Shown in pieces: positions 1-8,934 of a stretch of DNA of 64,000 bases (within the stretch, counting starts at the first letter, position 1; every line of letters starts with the position of its first letter). Where the stretch lies: NCBI RefSeq assembly GCF_002900095.1, contig NZ_LLKN01000002.1, forward strand, positions 1,612,001 to 1,676,000. Reading direction: 5' to 3'. Under the pieces are notes generated by a model that was given only the letters and a program-made list of their open reading frames with translations, ran no database searches and was not told the DNA's origin. This stretch comes from Salegentibacter mishustinae (GTDB lineage: Bacteria > Bacteroidota > Bacteroidia > Flavobacteriales > Flavobacteriaceae). A program made the position numbers and the translations under genes.

Positions 1-1
1 G

Positions 2-388
2 TTTAAAAATTCCCCGTTGCTGGATATTATTCAACAGGCCAGGCAACTTGGGTTCAAATTAATTATTACCACAGATCATGGGACTATAAATGCCAAAAAT
101 CCATCTAAAGTTATTGGAGATAAAAACACCAGTTTAAATTTAAGGTATAAAACAGGTAAAAGTCTTACTTATGAAGAAAAAGACGTTCTGGCCGCTCCAG
201 ATCCTAAGAGTATTCATTTACCAAGCATCAACATGAGCAGCTCTTTTATATTCGCCAAAGGTGATCTTTTCTTCGCTTACCCTAATAATTACAATCATTA
301 TGTAAGTTATTATAGAAATACCTATCAACATGGTGGAGTTTCTTTAGAAGAGATGATTATTCCATTTGTAGTTATGAATCCAAAATAG
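2..388 (+). CDS. porX: C-terminal end of a PorX-like response regulator with PglZ domain (5' truncated)
   Basis: The reading frame is open from base 2 and runs into the window, so only the last 128 or so residues are present. They carry the metal-site signature TTDHG of the alkaline-phosphatase-like PglZ fold and end in GGVSLEEMIIPFVV, the usual close of Bacteroidota PorX proteins. PorX is the response regulator that, with PorY, controls the type IX secretion system and gliding genes. The receiver and helical linker would lie upstream of base 1. tsaE follows 83 bases later behind its own -7 box; the order porX-tsaE-ald is common in this family. The assignment rests on the C-terminal domain alone, so another PglZ-domain protein is possible but less likely. 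Confidence 0.8.
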   Translation, partial: FKNSPLLDIIQQARQLGFKLIITTDHGTINAKNPSKVIGDKNTSLNLRYKTGKSLTYEEKDVLAAPDPKSIHLPSINMSSSFIFAKGDLFFAYPNNYNHYVSYYRNTYQHGGVSLEEMIIPFVVMNPK

Positions 389-439
389 GGGATTAATCCC
401 TGATTTCTAGCAAAATATAGGGCATATTAATTTATTCCC

Positions 440-447
440 TATCTTTG
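440..447 (+). promoter_or_regulatory. -7 box of the tsaE promoter
   Basis: TATCTTTG matches the Bacteroidota -7 consensus TAnnTTTG exactly and ends 24 bases before the tsaE ATG. No good -33 TTTG is visible at the expected 17-23 base spacing. Its position also argues against a TTG start at 445, which would lie inside the box. Confidence 0.6.
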
Positions 448-471
448 TTATGCCAAAAATCTATTTTATTA

Positions 472-876
472 ATGTCTATTACCTACAATTTAGCCCAAAT
501 TGATGAAGCTGTTGATTATATATTAAAGCATACAAAAAGTAAGGTCTTACTTTTTTATGGTGAAATGGGTGCCGGTAAAACCACCCTTATTAAATCTCTG
601 GCTAAAGCTTTAAAAAGCGAAGATAAAGTGGCCAGTCCCACTTTTTCGTTAGTAAACGAATATCACACCCCCCACGAAAATATTTATCATTTCGATTTCT
701 ATAGGCTCGAAGACGAAAATGAAGCATTAGATATAGGTATTGAAGAATATTTAAACTCCAATAATTGGATTTTTATTGAATGGCCACAAAATGTTAGCAG
801 TTTTCTTGAAAAAGAATTCCAAAAAGTGGATATATCTGTAAAAGATGAAAAAACGAGAGTGTTAAATTTATGTTAA
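472..876 (+). CDS. tsaE: TsaE, ATPase for tRNA threonylcarbamoyladenosine (t6A37) synthesis
   Basis: The 134-residue protein has the YjeE/TsaE layout: Walker A GEMGAGKTT near residues 30-38, the switch region SPTFSLVNEY, and HFDFYRL and IEWPQ motifs further on. TsaE is the ATPase partner of TsaB-TsaD in making t6A at position 37 of ANN-decoding tRNAs in the cytoplasm. I start at ATG 472 because the longer TTG reading would begin inside the -7 box at 440-447. Length is usual for the family. It is monocistronic as far as can be seen; 281 bases without a gene follow. Confidence 0.93.
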   Translation: MSITYNLAQIDEAVDYILKHTKSKVLLFYGEMGAGKTTLIKSLAKALKSEDKVASPTFSLVNEYHTPHENIYHFDFYRLEDENEALDIGIEEYLNSNNWIFIEWPQNVSSFLEKEFQKVDISVKDEKTRVLNLC

Positions 877-1106
877 TTAAATATGAATGTTTTCTTAAAG
901 CGATTAAAATTATGGTGTTAGCAACAAGTTGCGATTACATTATAGTTGAAAATTAAAATTAGGACAAAAACAAAATTATTGACCATTATAGATATTTATT
1001 TTTTATTAGTATAAAATATTTTTTCTTGAAATATCCTGATTTTTTTGCTTAAAAAAGGGCGCAAAAGTACGATTAATGTATTAATTTTTAGTGTTTTATA
1101 ATTTCC

Positions 1107-1114
1107 TAGGTTTG
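1107..1114 (+). promoter_or_regulatory. -7 box upstream of a small secreted peptide gene
   Basis: TAGGTTTG fits TAnnTTTG and lies 43 bases before the ATG at 1158. The stretch 877-1157 before and around it is very AT-rich and holds no other feature I can support. Confidence 0.45.
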
Positions 1115-1157
1115 CTTCAGTAAACAAAACGAAATAACAATATAAAACCTCAATATT

Positions 1158-1304
1158 ATGAAACTTAAAGCAATACTTTTTACAGCAGCAATCTTTGGAG
1201 CAAGTTTTTTTGTAACTTCATCTTCTGATAACGATACCAACAATGACCAAATCAAAGAACAAGCTGTCGACAGATCAAAGATCAAAGTTCCTGCTGCTGG
1301 GTAG
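1158..1304 (+). CDS. 48-residue secreted or membrane-anchored peptide, unknown function
   Basis: ATG 1158 opens a 48-codon frame that begins MKLKAILFTAAIFGASFF, a clear signal peptide or membrane anchor, followed by a short polar tail rich in Asp, Asn, Lys and Ser that ends SKIKVPAAG. There is no lipobox cysteine. A -7 box stands 43 bases upstream and the next gene starts at 1243 inside this frame, in another reading frame, so the two overlap by 62 bases. The signal sequence and promoter argue for a real gene. I do not recognise a family. Confidence 0.6.
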   Translation: MKLKAILFTAAIFGASFFVTSSSDNDTNNDQIKEQAVDRSKIKVPAAG

Positions 1305-1836
1305 TATAATTGCAGTTACTATAGCATTTTCACCATATTTATTCTATTTATATGAGATTTTCCCAAATGGACCCATTTGGGAAACTTCTTTTTTTACATA
1401 CGAAAGCAAATATTATGAAGATGTACTAACTGCGGCTTGGACTTATCTAGGAAAAATAGTTCCTCTTCTTTTACTCTTTATTTGGTTTTTCACTTGCAAA
1501 CATTGGTGGTACCACGCTATATTGGTGCCTATATCTATGTATACCTATCAATTAGTAGTTATTTTTTATGAAGATGCATACTTACAGGTAAATCCCATGG
1601 ATACTAACCAGCTGGTTTATCTTGCTCCATTCTTCATTGTAGTACTTTCAATTGTATATTTAATTCGTGTAAAGATCTTCGATAGAATTTACGGCATAGA
1701 TCTTAGTGAGATCGATGAAACTGATGTCTCTGTCTTTTCTCCTATTTCTGAATCCGATCGTCGTGAAGTAAAATCTTTTCAGGAGGAAGAACAATATTGG
1801 GAACCGGCCCAGGAAGATTACTATACGCAACTTTAA
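1243..1836 (+). CDS. Four-helix membrane protein of unknown function
   Basis: The 197-residue product has about four hydrophobic segments: near residues 15-40, 62-84, 90-112 and 123-145. A long acidic, soluble C-terminal tail contains EEEQYWEP and DYYTQL. No family motif is recognised. The start ATG 1243 lies inside the preceding 48-residue peptide gene (62-base overlap), so translation is probably coupled to it. A later start is possible, but the first helix begins soon after residue 14. ald follows after 59 bases. Function unknown; the acidic tail facing the cytoplasm could bind a partner, which is only a guess. Confidence 0.75.
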   Translation: MTKSKNKLSTDQRSKFLLLGSIIAVTIAFSPYLFYLYEIFPNGPIWETSFFTYESKYYEDVLTAAWTYLGKIVPLLLLFIWFFTCKHWWYHAILVPISMYTYQLVVIFYEDAYLQVNPMDTNQLVYLAPFFIVVLSIVYLIRVKIFDRIYGIDLSEIDETDVSVFSPISESDRREVKSFQEEEQYWEPAQEDYYTQL

Positions 1837-1895
1837 TTAATGCTATTTTTAAAAATAGTCGTAATTTCCATATTCTAAAGTTTTAGCAGTTAACT

Positions 1896-3095
1896 ATGGG
1901 CAAACAGGTCTCGCCTTTTACCAAAGAACAATTAATCCCGCAGGAAGAAACCCTCGAAATCTATAAAAACAAGGGACAGTTATTTATTGGAGTTCCCAAA
2001 GAAACCTCTTACCAGGAAAAACGCATTTGTTTAAGTCCGGATGCAGTTGCAGCGATAACCGCTCACGGCCACAGAGTAATAATAGAATCTGGAGCCGGAA
2101 AATGGGCACGTTTTAGTGATAAAGATTATTCCAACGCTGGAGCCGAAATCACTAAGGACACCAAAAAAGTCTTCTCCTGCCCTACCATTCTTAAAATCGA
2201 ACCACCTTCTATTGAAGAACTGGATTTAATGAATCCGCAAACCATTTTAATTTCTGCGCTTCAGCTTAAAACGCAATGCAAAGAATATTTTCAGAAATTA
2301 GCTACTAAAAGAATTACTGCGCTTGGCTTTGAATTTATTAGGGATGATGATGGGAGTTATCCCATTGTACGTGCGCTAAGCGAAATTGCCGGTACCGCTT
2401 CCGTTTTAATTGCTTCAGAAATTATGAGTAATAATGTAAATGGTAACGGCTTAATGTTTGGCAATATTAGCGGTGTGCCTCCGGTGGAAGTTGTAATTCT
2501 TGGCGCTGGAACCGTTGGAGAGTTTGCTGCCAGATCGGCCTTAGGCCTTGGTGCTAGTATCAAGGTTTTTGATAGTTCACTTACCCGGCTTAGGAATATT
2601 CAAACTAATCTAAGGCAAACATTTTATACTTCTACAATTCAGCCAAAAAATCTCGCTAAAGCAATTAAACGCTGTGATATCTTAATTGGTGCTGTGAGGG
2701 GTAAAAACCGGTCGCCGGTGCTTATTACCGATGATATGGTAAGCAGTATGAAACGTGGCGCCGTAATTATAGATGTGAGCATAGATATGGGGGGCTGTAT
2801 AGAAACCAGCGAGATCACCACCCACGATAAACCTATTTTTACCAAACACAATGTGTTGCACTATTGTGTGCCAAATATTCCTTCGCGCTATGCGAGAACT
2901 TCTTCACTTTCAATAAGTAACATATTTACACCTTATCTTTTGCATATCGCTGAAGAAGGTGGCCTGGAAAACACACTACGTTTTGATAAAGGTTTACGAA
3001 ATGGTTTGTACTTTTACCACGGAATTTTAACCAATAAATCTATAGCCGACTGGTTTGATCTTTCTTACAGGGATATCAATCTACTTATTTTTTAA
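1896..3095 (+). CDS. ald: Alanine dehydrogenase
   Basis: The 399-residue enzyme belongs to the alanine dehydrogenase / transhydrogenase N-terminal family. It shows GVPKETSYQEKR near residue 33 with the substrate-binding Arg and Lys region, and the Rossmann motif VILGAGTVGEFAA near residue 200. The later SIDMGGCIETS segment is typical. It interconverts L-alanine and pyruvate plus ammonia with NAD. The N terminus carries about 30 extra residues before the usual start, as in other flavobacterial versions. It lies downstream of tsaE, a common neighbour. NAD(P) transhydrogenase alpha is excluded by the complete single-chain length. Confidence 0.9.
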   Translation: MGKQVSPFTKEQLIPQEETLEIYKNKGQLFIGVPKETSYQEKRICLSPDAVAAITAHGHRVIIESGAGKWARFSDKDYSNAGAEITKDTKKVFSCPTILKIEPPSIEELDLMNPQTILISALQLKTQCKEYFQKLATKRITALGFEFIRDDDGSYPIVRALSEIAGTASVLIASEIMSNNVNGNGLMFGNISGVPPVEVVILGAGTVGEFAARSALGLGASIKVFDSSLTRLRNIQTNLRQTFYTSTIQPKNLAKAIKRCDILIGAVRGKNRSPVLITDDMVSSMKRGAVIIDVSIDMGGCIETSEITTHDKPIFTKHNVLHYCVPNIPSRYARTSSLSISNIFTPYLLHIAEEGGLENTLRFDKGLRNGLYFYHGILTNKSIADWFDLSYRDINLLIF

Positions 3096-3132
3096 GATAA
3101 TTTACAACCGGTGTTGCTTCAAAATATTTTAA

Positions 3133-3507
3133 ATGAAATTAATTCATAGAATTGGATATTTCTCCGTTGGATTATTCTTTGGAATAATGCTTTTAATGTT
3201 CTTTTTAGGCGGAAAGAAAACATCTTGCGATTATTCTCCCGAAGCCCGGGTTTTAAAAAATATACGAATAAAAGAGCGTAAATTTTCTGCGGAAGCTTTT
3301 AACTATTTTGAGACGAATAAATTAGATACTGCTTTAGTATCAAAAAGCCTGGAAGATGGTGATGTAGATTTTGGCCGAAGTAATACCGATGCAAAACCTT
3401 GCAATATTTATCTGGTGACAAACGAAGTAAATTCAGCGATCCTTGAGCTTCAAATAGAAAATTGCGATAGCACAGCGACTATTCAGAAAGCAATTTTAAA
3501 AGATTAA
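3133..3507 (+). CDS. Membrane-anchored small protein, DUF4258-like
   Basis: The 124-residue product begins with one hydrophobic segment (FSVGLFFGIMLLMFFLGG, residues 10-27) followed by a soluble domain containing YSPEARVLKNIRIKERKFS. It resembles the flavobacterial proteins annotated as DUF4258, but I recall this from pattern only. Three cysteines lie in the soluble part. It starts 37 bases after ald and probably shares its transcript; a bidirectional terminator follows at 3512-3556. Function unknown. Confidence 0.75.
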   Translation: MKLIHRIGYFSVGLFFGIMLLMFFLGGKKTSCDYSPEARVLKNIRIKERKFSAEAFNYFETNKLDTALVSKSLEDGDVDFGRSNTDAKPCNIYLVTNEVNSAILELQIENCDSTATIQKAILKD

Positions 3508-3511
3508 AACA

Positions 3512-3556
3512 AAAAGAGTTTGCCTAAAGATTACCATCTAATAGACAAACTCTTTT
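3512..3556. terminator. Bidirectional terminator between the ald group and bcp
   Basis: AAAAGAGTTTG at 3512-3522 pairs perfectly with CAAACTCTTTT at 3546-3556. The arms end in A or T runs on both strands, so it can stop the converging ald and bcp transcripts. Confidence 0.7.
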
Positions 3557-3574
3557 CTATTTGTAAATTCTATG

Positions 3575-4030
3575 CTATTCAGAAAGAATTTGATCGGTAT
3601 GTGCTTTAGTTTTCACCTTCTTGATCACTTCTTCAATTTTCCCTTCTTCGTCAATTATAAAAGTAGTACGGTGAATTCCATCATATTCTTTTCCCATAAA
3701 TTTCTTAGGCCCCCAAACACCATAAGCCTGGATCACTTCTTTATCTTCATCGGCCAATAGTGGAAAGGGAAATTCATATTTATTTTTAAAGTTGGATTGC
3801 TTTTTTTGAGTATCGGCGCTTACTCCTAATATTGCATAACCTTTTTCCTGAAAACGCTCCCAGTTATCTCTTAGGTTACAAGCTTCGGCCGTGCAACCCG
3901 GTGTACTCGCTTTTGGATAAAAAAACAAAACCAGTTTTTTGCCTTTGAAATCTGATAATTTAACTGTATTTCCATCTTGATCTTCTACTGCAAAATCGGG
4001 TGCCTTATCCCCGGCTTCTAATGTTGTCAT
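3575..4030 (-). CDS. bcp: Thioredoxin-dependent thiol peroxidase (Bcp/PrxQ)
   Basis: The 151-residue peroxiredoxin has FFYPKASTPGCTAEAC, with the peroxidatic Cys46 and a resolving Cys51 five residues on: the atypical two-cysteine PrxQ arrangement. It reduces hydrogen peroxide and organic hydroperoxides in the cytoplasm using thioredoxin; trxB lies in the same window at 47.9-48.9 kb. Length is normal for the family. It is transcribed divergently from nth across 92 bases that hold a diverged copy of the structured repeat. Confidence 0.95.
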   Translation of the reverse strand: MTTLEAGDKAPDFAVEDQDGNTVKLSDFKGKKLVLFFYPKASTPGCTAEACNLRDNWERFQEKGYAILGVSADTQKKQSNFKNKYEFPFPLLADEDKEVIQAYGVWGPKKFMGKEYDGIHRTTFIIDEEGKIEEVIKKVKTKAHTDQILSE

Positions 4031-4039
4031 ATTTCCTAT

Positions 4040-4112
4040 TTTTGTATCGATTTAATCCTGAGTTTACCTCAAGAGTATTATAATTAGTTTTCAATCTCAG
4101 TTATCGAGTAAA
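4040..4112 (+). repeat. Structured repeat, diverged copy F, just before nth
   Basis: The end, CTCAGTTATCGAGTAAA, matches the CTCGATnATCGAGTAAA end of the repeat family, and the sequence before it (CCTCAAGAGTATTATAAT) fits the family weakly. The nth ATG is 11 bases beyond. Only the last 20 or so bases are convincing. Confidence 0.45.
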
Positions 4113-4122
4113 TTTAAACAAT

Positions 4123-4779
4123 ATGACCAAACAAGAAAAGGTTCAGTTCGTAATTGATACCTTAAATGATATTTATCCCGAAATTCCAATCCCGCTAGAT
4201 CACAAAGATCCTTATACTTTATTGATAGCAGTTTTACTTTCAGCCCAAAGTACCGATGTAAAAGTAAACCAAATCACCCCAAAGCTCTTTGAAATAGCCG
4301 ATAACCCAAAAGCTATGGTAAAACTTTCAGTAGAAGAGATAAAGGAAATAATTAAACCGGTTGGCCTTTCTCCTATGAAATCTAAAGGGATTTACGGTTT
4401 ATCTGAAATTCTTCTGGAAAAGCATAATGGGCAGGTTCCCCAAAGCTTTGAAGCTCTTGAAGCTTTACCGGCGGTAGGTCATAAAACTGCAAGTGTAGTA
4501 ATGGCCCAGGCCTTTAATGTGCCTGCTTTTCCGGTAGACACACATATTCATCGTCTAATGTATCGTTGGAATCTAAGTAACGGTAAAAATGTAACTCAAA
4601 CAGAAAAGGACGCGAAACGCTTATTCCCAAAAGACCTTTGGAATAAACTTCATTTACAAATAATTTGGTACGGTCGGCAATATTCACCTGCAAGAGGCTG
4701 GGATCTTGAAAAAGATATCATTACCAAAGCGATTGGAAGAAAAACAGTTCTTACCGAATATTATAAAAAGAAGAAATAA
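4123..4779 (+). CDS. nth: Endonuclease III (Nth) lacking the iron-sulfur cluster cysteines
   Basis: The 218-residue DNA glycosylase/AP lyase has the helix-hairpin-helix LEALPAVGHKTASVVM with catalytic Lys121, and VDTHIHR with catalytic Asp139. It would excise oxidised pyrimidines in base excision repair. The C-terminal loop that normally holds the four cysteines of a 4Fe-4S cluster reads WYGRQYSPARGWDLEKD, and there is no cysteine anywhere in the protein. Clusterless endonuclease III proteins are known in some bacteria, so it may still be active. ATG 4123 follows copy F of the repeat. Confidence 0.93.
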   Translation: MTKQEKVQFVIDTLNDIYPEIPIPLDHKDPYTLLIAVLLSAQSTDVKVNQITPKLFEIADNPKAMVKLSVEEIKEIIKPVGLSPMKSKGIYGLSEILLEKHNGQVPQSFEALEALPAVGHKTASVVMAQAFNVPAFPVDTHIHRLMYRWNLSNGKNVTQTEKDAKRLFPKDLWNKLHLQIIWYGRQYSPARGWDLEKDIITKAIGRKTVLTEYYKKKK

Positions 4780-4780
4780 C

Positions 4781-4886
4781 TTGTAAGTAAATCACATCGC
4801 GGCAAGCCAACAAGACATTAAATGGAAAAAATTTTAGATTTCTAGGCAAGCCCAGGAGTATTGAATCTCTATTATCGAGTAAAAAA
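4781..4886 (+). repeat. Structured intergenic repeat, copy B
   Basis: It aligns along its length with the minus-strand copy at 53538-53640: shared blocks include CATTAAATGGAAAAAATTTT, GGCAAGCCCAGGAGTATT and ATTATCGAGTAAAAAA. It starts right after the nth stop codon and runs into the terminator at 4881-4916. Hairpin 2 (CTAGGCAAGCCCAG) has one mismatch. Confidence 0.75.
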
Positions 4887-4916
4887 GACCTGTAGGCTAA
4901 TAAACAGGTCTTTTTT
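4881..4916. terminator. Terminator between nth and the small minus-strand gene
   Basis: AAAAAAGACCTGT pairs with ACAGGTCTTTTTT around a 10-base loop, with a T run on each strand; it serves the converging transcripts on both sides. Confidence 0.8.
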
Positions 4917-4923
4917 ATTGAGA

Positions 4924-5076
4924 TTAATTAAGAATGGCTCCAAATTTAATTCCCTGGCAATCTACCACTCTTAATGCTTTTGAATAATTTAAAAGAAACT
5001 GTACCGTCTCTTTTTTAGGTTCCAAATTCTTCAACTGATCTTTTTTAGATAGTTTTTTAGTGTAAAGTTTCCCCAT
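4924..5076 (-). CDS. 50-residue basic protein downstream of the sigma factor
   Basis: The minus strand from ATG 5076 encodes 50 residues beginning MGKLYTKKLSKKDQLKNL and ending in GIKFGAILN. The first half is Lys-rich; the second half is apolar with one Cys (VVDCQG). It stops just before a strong terminator and starts 58 bases after the sigma-factor stop, so it is probably the last gene of that transcript. The tidy fit between sigma gene and terminator supports a real gene. Function unknown; small basic proteins of this look recur in flavobacteria. Confidence 0.65.
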   Translation of the reverse strand: MGKLYTKKLSKKDQLKNLEPKKETVQFLLNYSKALRVVDCQGIKFGAILN

Positions 5077-5134
5077 TAGATATTTTTTGCGTTGGTTTCT
5101 TATTCTAACGCAATCTTTTGAGGAATATTATAAA

Positions 5135-5719
5135 TCATTTTGTTAAAACGAGATTATGCTTTTCAATAATTTTACGAAGATTTATTAATGCATAACGCAT
5201 TCTTCCCAAAGCGGTATTTATACTTACACCCGTACGTTCAGAAATTTCCTTGAAGCTCATATCTTTGTAGATCCTCATAGTAAGCACTTCTAATTGATCT
5301 TCCGGTAATTCCTTAATAAGTTCCTTTACATCATTTTCTATTTGATCTTTAATGATTTGAGTTTCCACGTTTAAATCTGAATCACTTAAAACCGAAAAAA
5401 TATTAAAGTCGCCACTATTATCAAATTTAGGCATACGCTTATTTTTCCTAAAATGATCTATGACCAGGTTGTGCGCAATACGCATTACCCAGGGTAAAAA
5501 TTTCCCTTCTTCATTATATTTCCCTTTTTTTAAAGTATTGATCACTTTAATAAAAGTATCCTGAAAAATATCTTCAGCGACATCGCGATCAAAAACTTTA
5601 GAGAAAATAAAACTATAAATTCGGTGTTGGTGCCTGGTAATAAGTTTGCTTAGTGCAGCTTCGCTTCCGTCCATGTAATTACGCACAAGAACGGCGTCAG
5701 TAATTTCAACGTTATTCAT
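5135..5719 (-). CDS. ECF-type RNA polymerase sigma factor
   Basis: The 194-residue protein has region 2 near residues 25-95 (DVAEDIFQDTFIKV, then WVMRIAHNLVIDHFRK) and region 4 near residues 130-185 (ELPEDQLEVLTMRIYKDMSFKEI, with the helix-turn-helix GVSINTALGRMRYA). ECF factors redirect RNA polymerase to stress or surface genes. No anti-sigma gene adjoins it, only a 50-residue basic protein. It has a good promoter with both -33 and -7 elements and a leader of about 100 bases. Genes of this type are nearly universal singletons in flavobacteria; its regulon cannot be read here. Confidence 0.92.
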   Translation of the reverse strand: MNNVEITDAVLVRNYMDGSEAALSKLITRHQHRIYSFIFSKVFDRDVAEDIFQDTFIKVINTLKKGKYNEEGKFLPWVMRIAHNLVIDHFRKNKRMPKFDNSGDFNIFSVLSDSDLNVETQIIKDQIENDVKELIKELPEDQLEVLTMRIYKDMSFKEISERTGVSINTALGRMRYALINLRKIIEKHNLVLTK

Positions 5720-5827
5720 ATTAGTTACTTTAGTTCAGGATGGTAGGGGCTCCCGAGGTTAGGTTATTTAGTTTCTAAAAGTAACTTTATGCGATAGGCA
5801 GGTATCTTTTTATTAAATATGAATGAC

Positions 5828-5860
5828 CAAATATAGCAAGATATATTCGACAAAAGCAAA
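5828..5860 (-). promoter_or_regulatory. Promoter of the ECF sigma gene
   Basis: On the minus strand TTTG (5860-5857) is followed after 21 bases by TATATTTG (5835-5828), matching TTTG-N17-23-TAnnTTTG. The start codon at 5719 is about 100 bases downstream. Confidence 0.65.
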
Positions 5861-5925
5861 CAAAAGTTTAATTTTTTAACAATACAATAAGAATTTTATG
5901 GCTTTTTACCCTGCTGCTTATTAAG

Positions 5926-5933
5926 TATCTTTG
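5926..5933 (+). promoter_or_regulatory. -7 box of the uvrA promoter
   Basis: TATCTTTG fits the consensus exactly and lies 18 bases before the uvrA ATG. No clear -33 TTTG is present. Confidence 0.6.
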
Positions 5934-5951
5934 CATCCTTGAACTAGAAAA

Positions 5952-8744
5952 ATGAGCATGAATATTGACGTTGCCGAGGTAGATCCTAAGGAGAACATAA
6001 TTATAAAAGGTGCAAAACTGCACAATCTTAAAAATATAAATGTAGTTATTCCCAGAAATAAATTGGTGGTGATTACAGGACTTTCCGGCTCCGGGAAATC
6101 CAGTTTAGCTTTTGATACCCTTTATGCTGAAGGCCAGCGCCGCTATGTTGAAAGCCTATCTTCTTATGCACGCCAGTTTTTAGGCAGGCTAAATAAACCT
6201 AAGGTAGATTATATTAAAGGTATTGCGCCTGCTATTGCTATAGAACAAAAGGTAAATTCTACCAATCCTCGTTCTACCGTAGGAACTTCTACCGAAATTT
6301 ACGATTATTTAAAACTCCTATTTGCGAGAATTGGAAAAACCTACTCCCCTATTTCGGAAAATCAGGTGAAACGAGATCGCGTGGCAGATGTAATAGACCA
6401 CGTTAAATCTTTTGAAGAGCGCGAAAAGTTATTATTGCTTGCTCCAATTCATATAGAAGAAGGCCGAACGCTTTCAGAAAAAATAAAAGTTCTGGCGCAA
6501 CAAGGTTATAGCCGAATTAAGGTAAAAGACGATGTGCTTAGAATAGATGAGGCTGATCTTGAAAAAGTTAAAGCGGAAGATACTTTATTGGTGGTTGATA
6601 GAATTATCACCAAAGACGAAGAAGATTTTTACAATAGATTGGCCGATGCTACCGATGCAGCCTTCTTTGAAGGAAAAGGAGAACTTTATATTGAAAACTT
6701 AAAATCTGGAAAAAAGAGACATTTCAGCAATAAATTTGAGTTAGATGGGATTAGTTTCCTTGAACCTAATGTTCATTTATTCAGCTTTAATAATCCTTAT
6801 GGTGCCTGTCCTAAATGCGAAGGCTACGGTGATGTTATAGGAATTGATGAAGACCTGGTGATTCCAAATACTGGACTTTCTATTTATGAAAACGCCATTT
6901 TTCCATGGCGTGGCGATAGCATGAGCTGGTACCGCGATCAATTAGTTAATAATTCGCATAAATTCGATTTTCCAATTCATAAACCCTGGTTCCAGCTAAC
7001 GCAGAAACAAAAAGATTTGGTTTGGAATGGAAATAAACATTTTGAAGGTTTAAACGACTTCTTCCAGTTTTTAGAAAGTAAAGCTTATAAAATTCAGAAT
7101 AGAGTGATGCTCTCCCGCTACCGCGGAAAAACGCGTTGCACCACCTGTAAAGGAAAACGCTTGAGGCCGGAAGCCGATTATGTAAAAATTGACGACCATA
7201 GTATTACCGATTTAGTTGAAAAACCCTTAGATAAAGTTCGGGAGTTTTTTGATACCCTAAAATTAAATGAATACGACCAACAAATAGCGAAAAGACTGCT
7301 TACAGAGATAAACAACCGACTTAAATTTTTATCTGAAGTTGGTTTAGATTATCTCACATTAAATAGAAAATCAAACACGCTTTCTGGTGGAGAATCGCAG
7401 CGAATTAACCTGGCAACTTCCCTGGGGAGTAGTTTGGTAGGGTCTATGTATATTTTAGATGAACCTTCTATTGGTTTGCATCCGCGTGATACAGAACGGT
7501 TAATTGGGGTGCTTCAAAACTTGCGTGATCTTGGCAATACCGTAATTGTGGTAGAACACGATGAGGATATTATGAACGCTGCCGATGAAATTATTGACAT
7601 TGGCCCCGAAGCTGGAACCCACGGTGGTGAAGTTGTAGCCACGGGAACCCTGAAGCAAATTTTAAAATCAAAATCGCTCACCGCACAATATCTTAATGGA
7701 AAGGAGGAAATACCTGTACCTAAAGAGCGCAGAAAAGCTTCAGGAGAAATCAGGATTTTGGGAGCAAGAGAAAATAACCTTCAGAATATAGATGTAACCA
7801 TTCCACTTAAAACCTTTACCGCGATAACCGGAGTTTCAGGAAGTGGAAAAAGTACGCTGGTAAAGAAAATTCTTTATCCGGCAGTTCAGAAGAAAATTGG
7901 AGGCTATGGAGAAAAAGCCGGCCAGTACACCGATATTGAAGGCGACTTTAAAAACCTGGGTAGCGTAGAATATATAGACCAAAATCCAATTGGTAGATCT
8001 TCTCGCTCCAATCCCGTAACCTATATTAAAGCTTACGATGATATTCGAAACCTTTTTTCTGACCAAAAGTTATCGAATATTCGAGGTTTTAAACCCAAAC
8101 ATTTTTCTTTTAATGTAGAAGGTGGTCGCTGTGAAGTGTGCAAAGGTGAGGGAGAAGTAACCATAGAAATGCAGTTTATGGCCGATGTTCATTTAGAATG
8201 TGAAGCCTGTAACGGGAAGCGTTTTCAAAAAGATGTGCTGGAAGTTCAGTTTGAAGGAAAAAATATTGACGATGTACTGAATATGACCATCGATGACGCC
8301 ACTAACTTTTTTGCCGAAAACAAACTAGATAAAATTGTTAGAAAACTAAAACCTTTACAAGATGTTGGTCTTGGTTATGTGCAATTGGGGCAAAGCTCTT
8401 CTACTCTATCAGGTGGGGAAGCACAACGAATAAAACTGGCCTCATTCTTAGTAAAAGGTGCTACCAAAGAAAAAGCATTGTTCATCTTTGACGAACCTAC
8501 TACCGGACTTCACTTTCACGATATTAAAAAGCTATTAAAATCTTTCAATGCTCTTATTGAGAAAGGACATAGCGTTGTGGTGATAGAACATAATATGGAT
8601 TTGGTGAAATGTGCCGATCATATTATTGATATTGGCCCAGGTGGTGGAGTAAACGGAGGAAGTATCGTTGCAAACGGTACTCCCGAAGAAATTATTAAGT
8701 CAAAAAAATCTTTTACAGGAAAGTATCTCAAAGAGAAATTATAG
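5952..8744 (+). CDS. uvrA: Excinuclease ABC subunit A
   Basis: The 930-residue protein is a full-length UvrA. It has two ABC ATPase halves: Walker [10 protein letters not shown] near residue 43 and GVSGSGKST near residue 630, and ABC signatures [13 protein letters not shown] and [13 protein letters not shown]. Two zinc modules are visible, CPKCEGYG with CTTCKGKR, and CEVCKGEGE with CEACNGKR. UvrA dimers find bulky DNA lesions and load UvrB in nucleotide excision repair. The start could be Met1 or Met3; Met1 is 18 bases after the -7 box. A terminator follows at 8825-8858. Confidence 0.98.
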   Translation: MSMNIDVAEVDPKENIIIKGAKLHNLKNINVVIPRNKLVVITGLSGSGKSSLAFDTLYAEGQRRYVESLSSYARQFLGRLNKPKVDYIKGIAPAIAIEQKVNSTNPRSTVGTSTEIYDYLKLLFARIGKTYSPISENQVKRDRVADVIDHVKSFEEREKLLLLAPIHIEEGRTLSEKIKVLAQQGYSRIKVKDDVLRIDEADLEKVKAEDTLLVVDRIITKDEEDFYNRLADATDAAFFEGKGELYIENLKSGKKRHFSNKFELDGISFLEPNVHLFSFNNPYGACPKCEGYGDVIGIDEDLVIPNTGLSIYENAIFPWRGDSMSWYRDQLVNNSHKFDFPIHKPWFQLTQKQKDLVWNGNKHFEGLNDFFQFLESKAYKIQNRVMLSRYRGKTRCTTCKGKRLRPEADYVKIDDHSITDLVEKPLDKVREFFDTLKLNEYDQQIAKRLLTEINNRLKFLSEVGLDYLTLNRKSNTLSGGESQRINLATSLGSSLVGSMYILDEPSIGLHPRDTERLIGVLQNLRDLGNTVIVVEHDEDIMNAADEIIDIGPEAGTHGGEVVATGTLKQILKSKSLTAQYLNGKEEIPVPKERRKASGEIRILGARENNLQNIDVTIPLKTFTAITGVSGSGKSTLVKKILYPAVQKKIGGYGEKAGQYTDIEGDFKNLGSVEYIDQNPIGRSSRSNPVTYIKAYDDIRNLFSDQKLSNIRGFKPKHFSFNVEGGRCEVCKGEGEVTIEMQFMADVHLECEACNGKRFQKDVLEVQFEGKNIDDVLNMTIDDATNFFAENKLDKIVRKLKPLQDVGLGYVQLGQSSSTLSGGEAQRIKLASFLVKGATKEKALFIFDEPTTGLHFHDIKKLLKSFNALIEKGHSVVVIEHNMDLVKCADHIIDIGPGGGVNGGSIVANGTPEEIIKSKKSFTGKYLKEKL

Positions 8745-8824
8745 CTATTATCTTTTCTGAAAAAATACGTGCTAAATTTAATTTGTATTGAATATTTTTT
8801 AATGAAATATTCATTTTTCAATAT

Positions 8825-8858
8825 AAAACCTCTAAAAACCAGCTTTTTTAGAGGTTTT
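8825..8858 (+). terminator. Terminator downstream of uvrA
   Basis: AAAACCTCTAAAAA pairs with TTTTTTAGAGGTTTT around a 4-5 base loop and is followed by CTTTTTTT. Confidence 0.8.
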
Positions 8859-8934
8859 CTTTTTTTGGCACGCGGTTTGTATTTTATGTTTTGATTCTAA
8901 TGAGAATCATCTTTAATCACCTAAAACGCAAACT

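Noticed and set aside
445-471. Longer N terminus for TsaE from TTG 445
   Set aside because: The extension would start inside the -7 box TATCTTTG.
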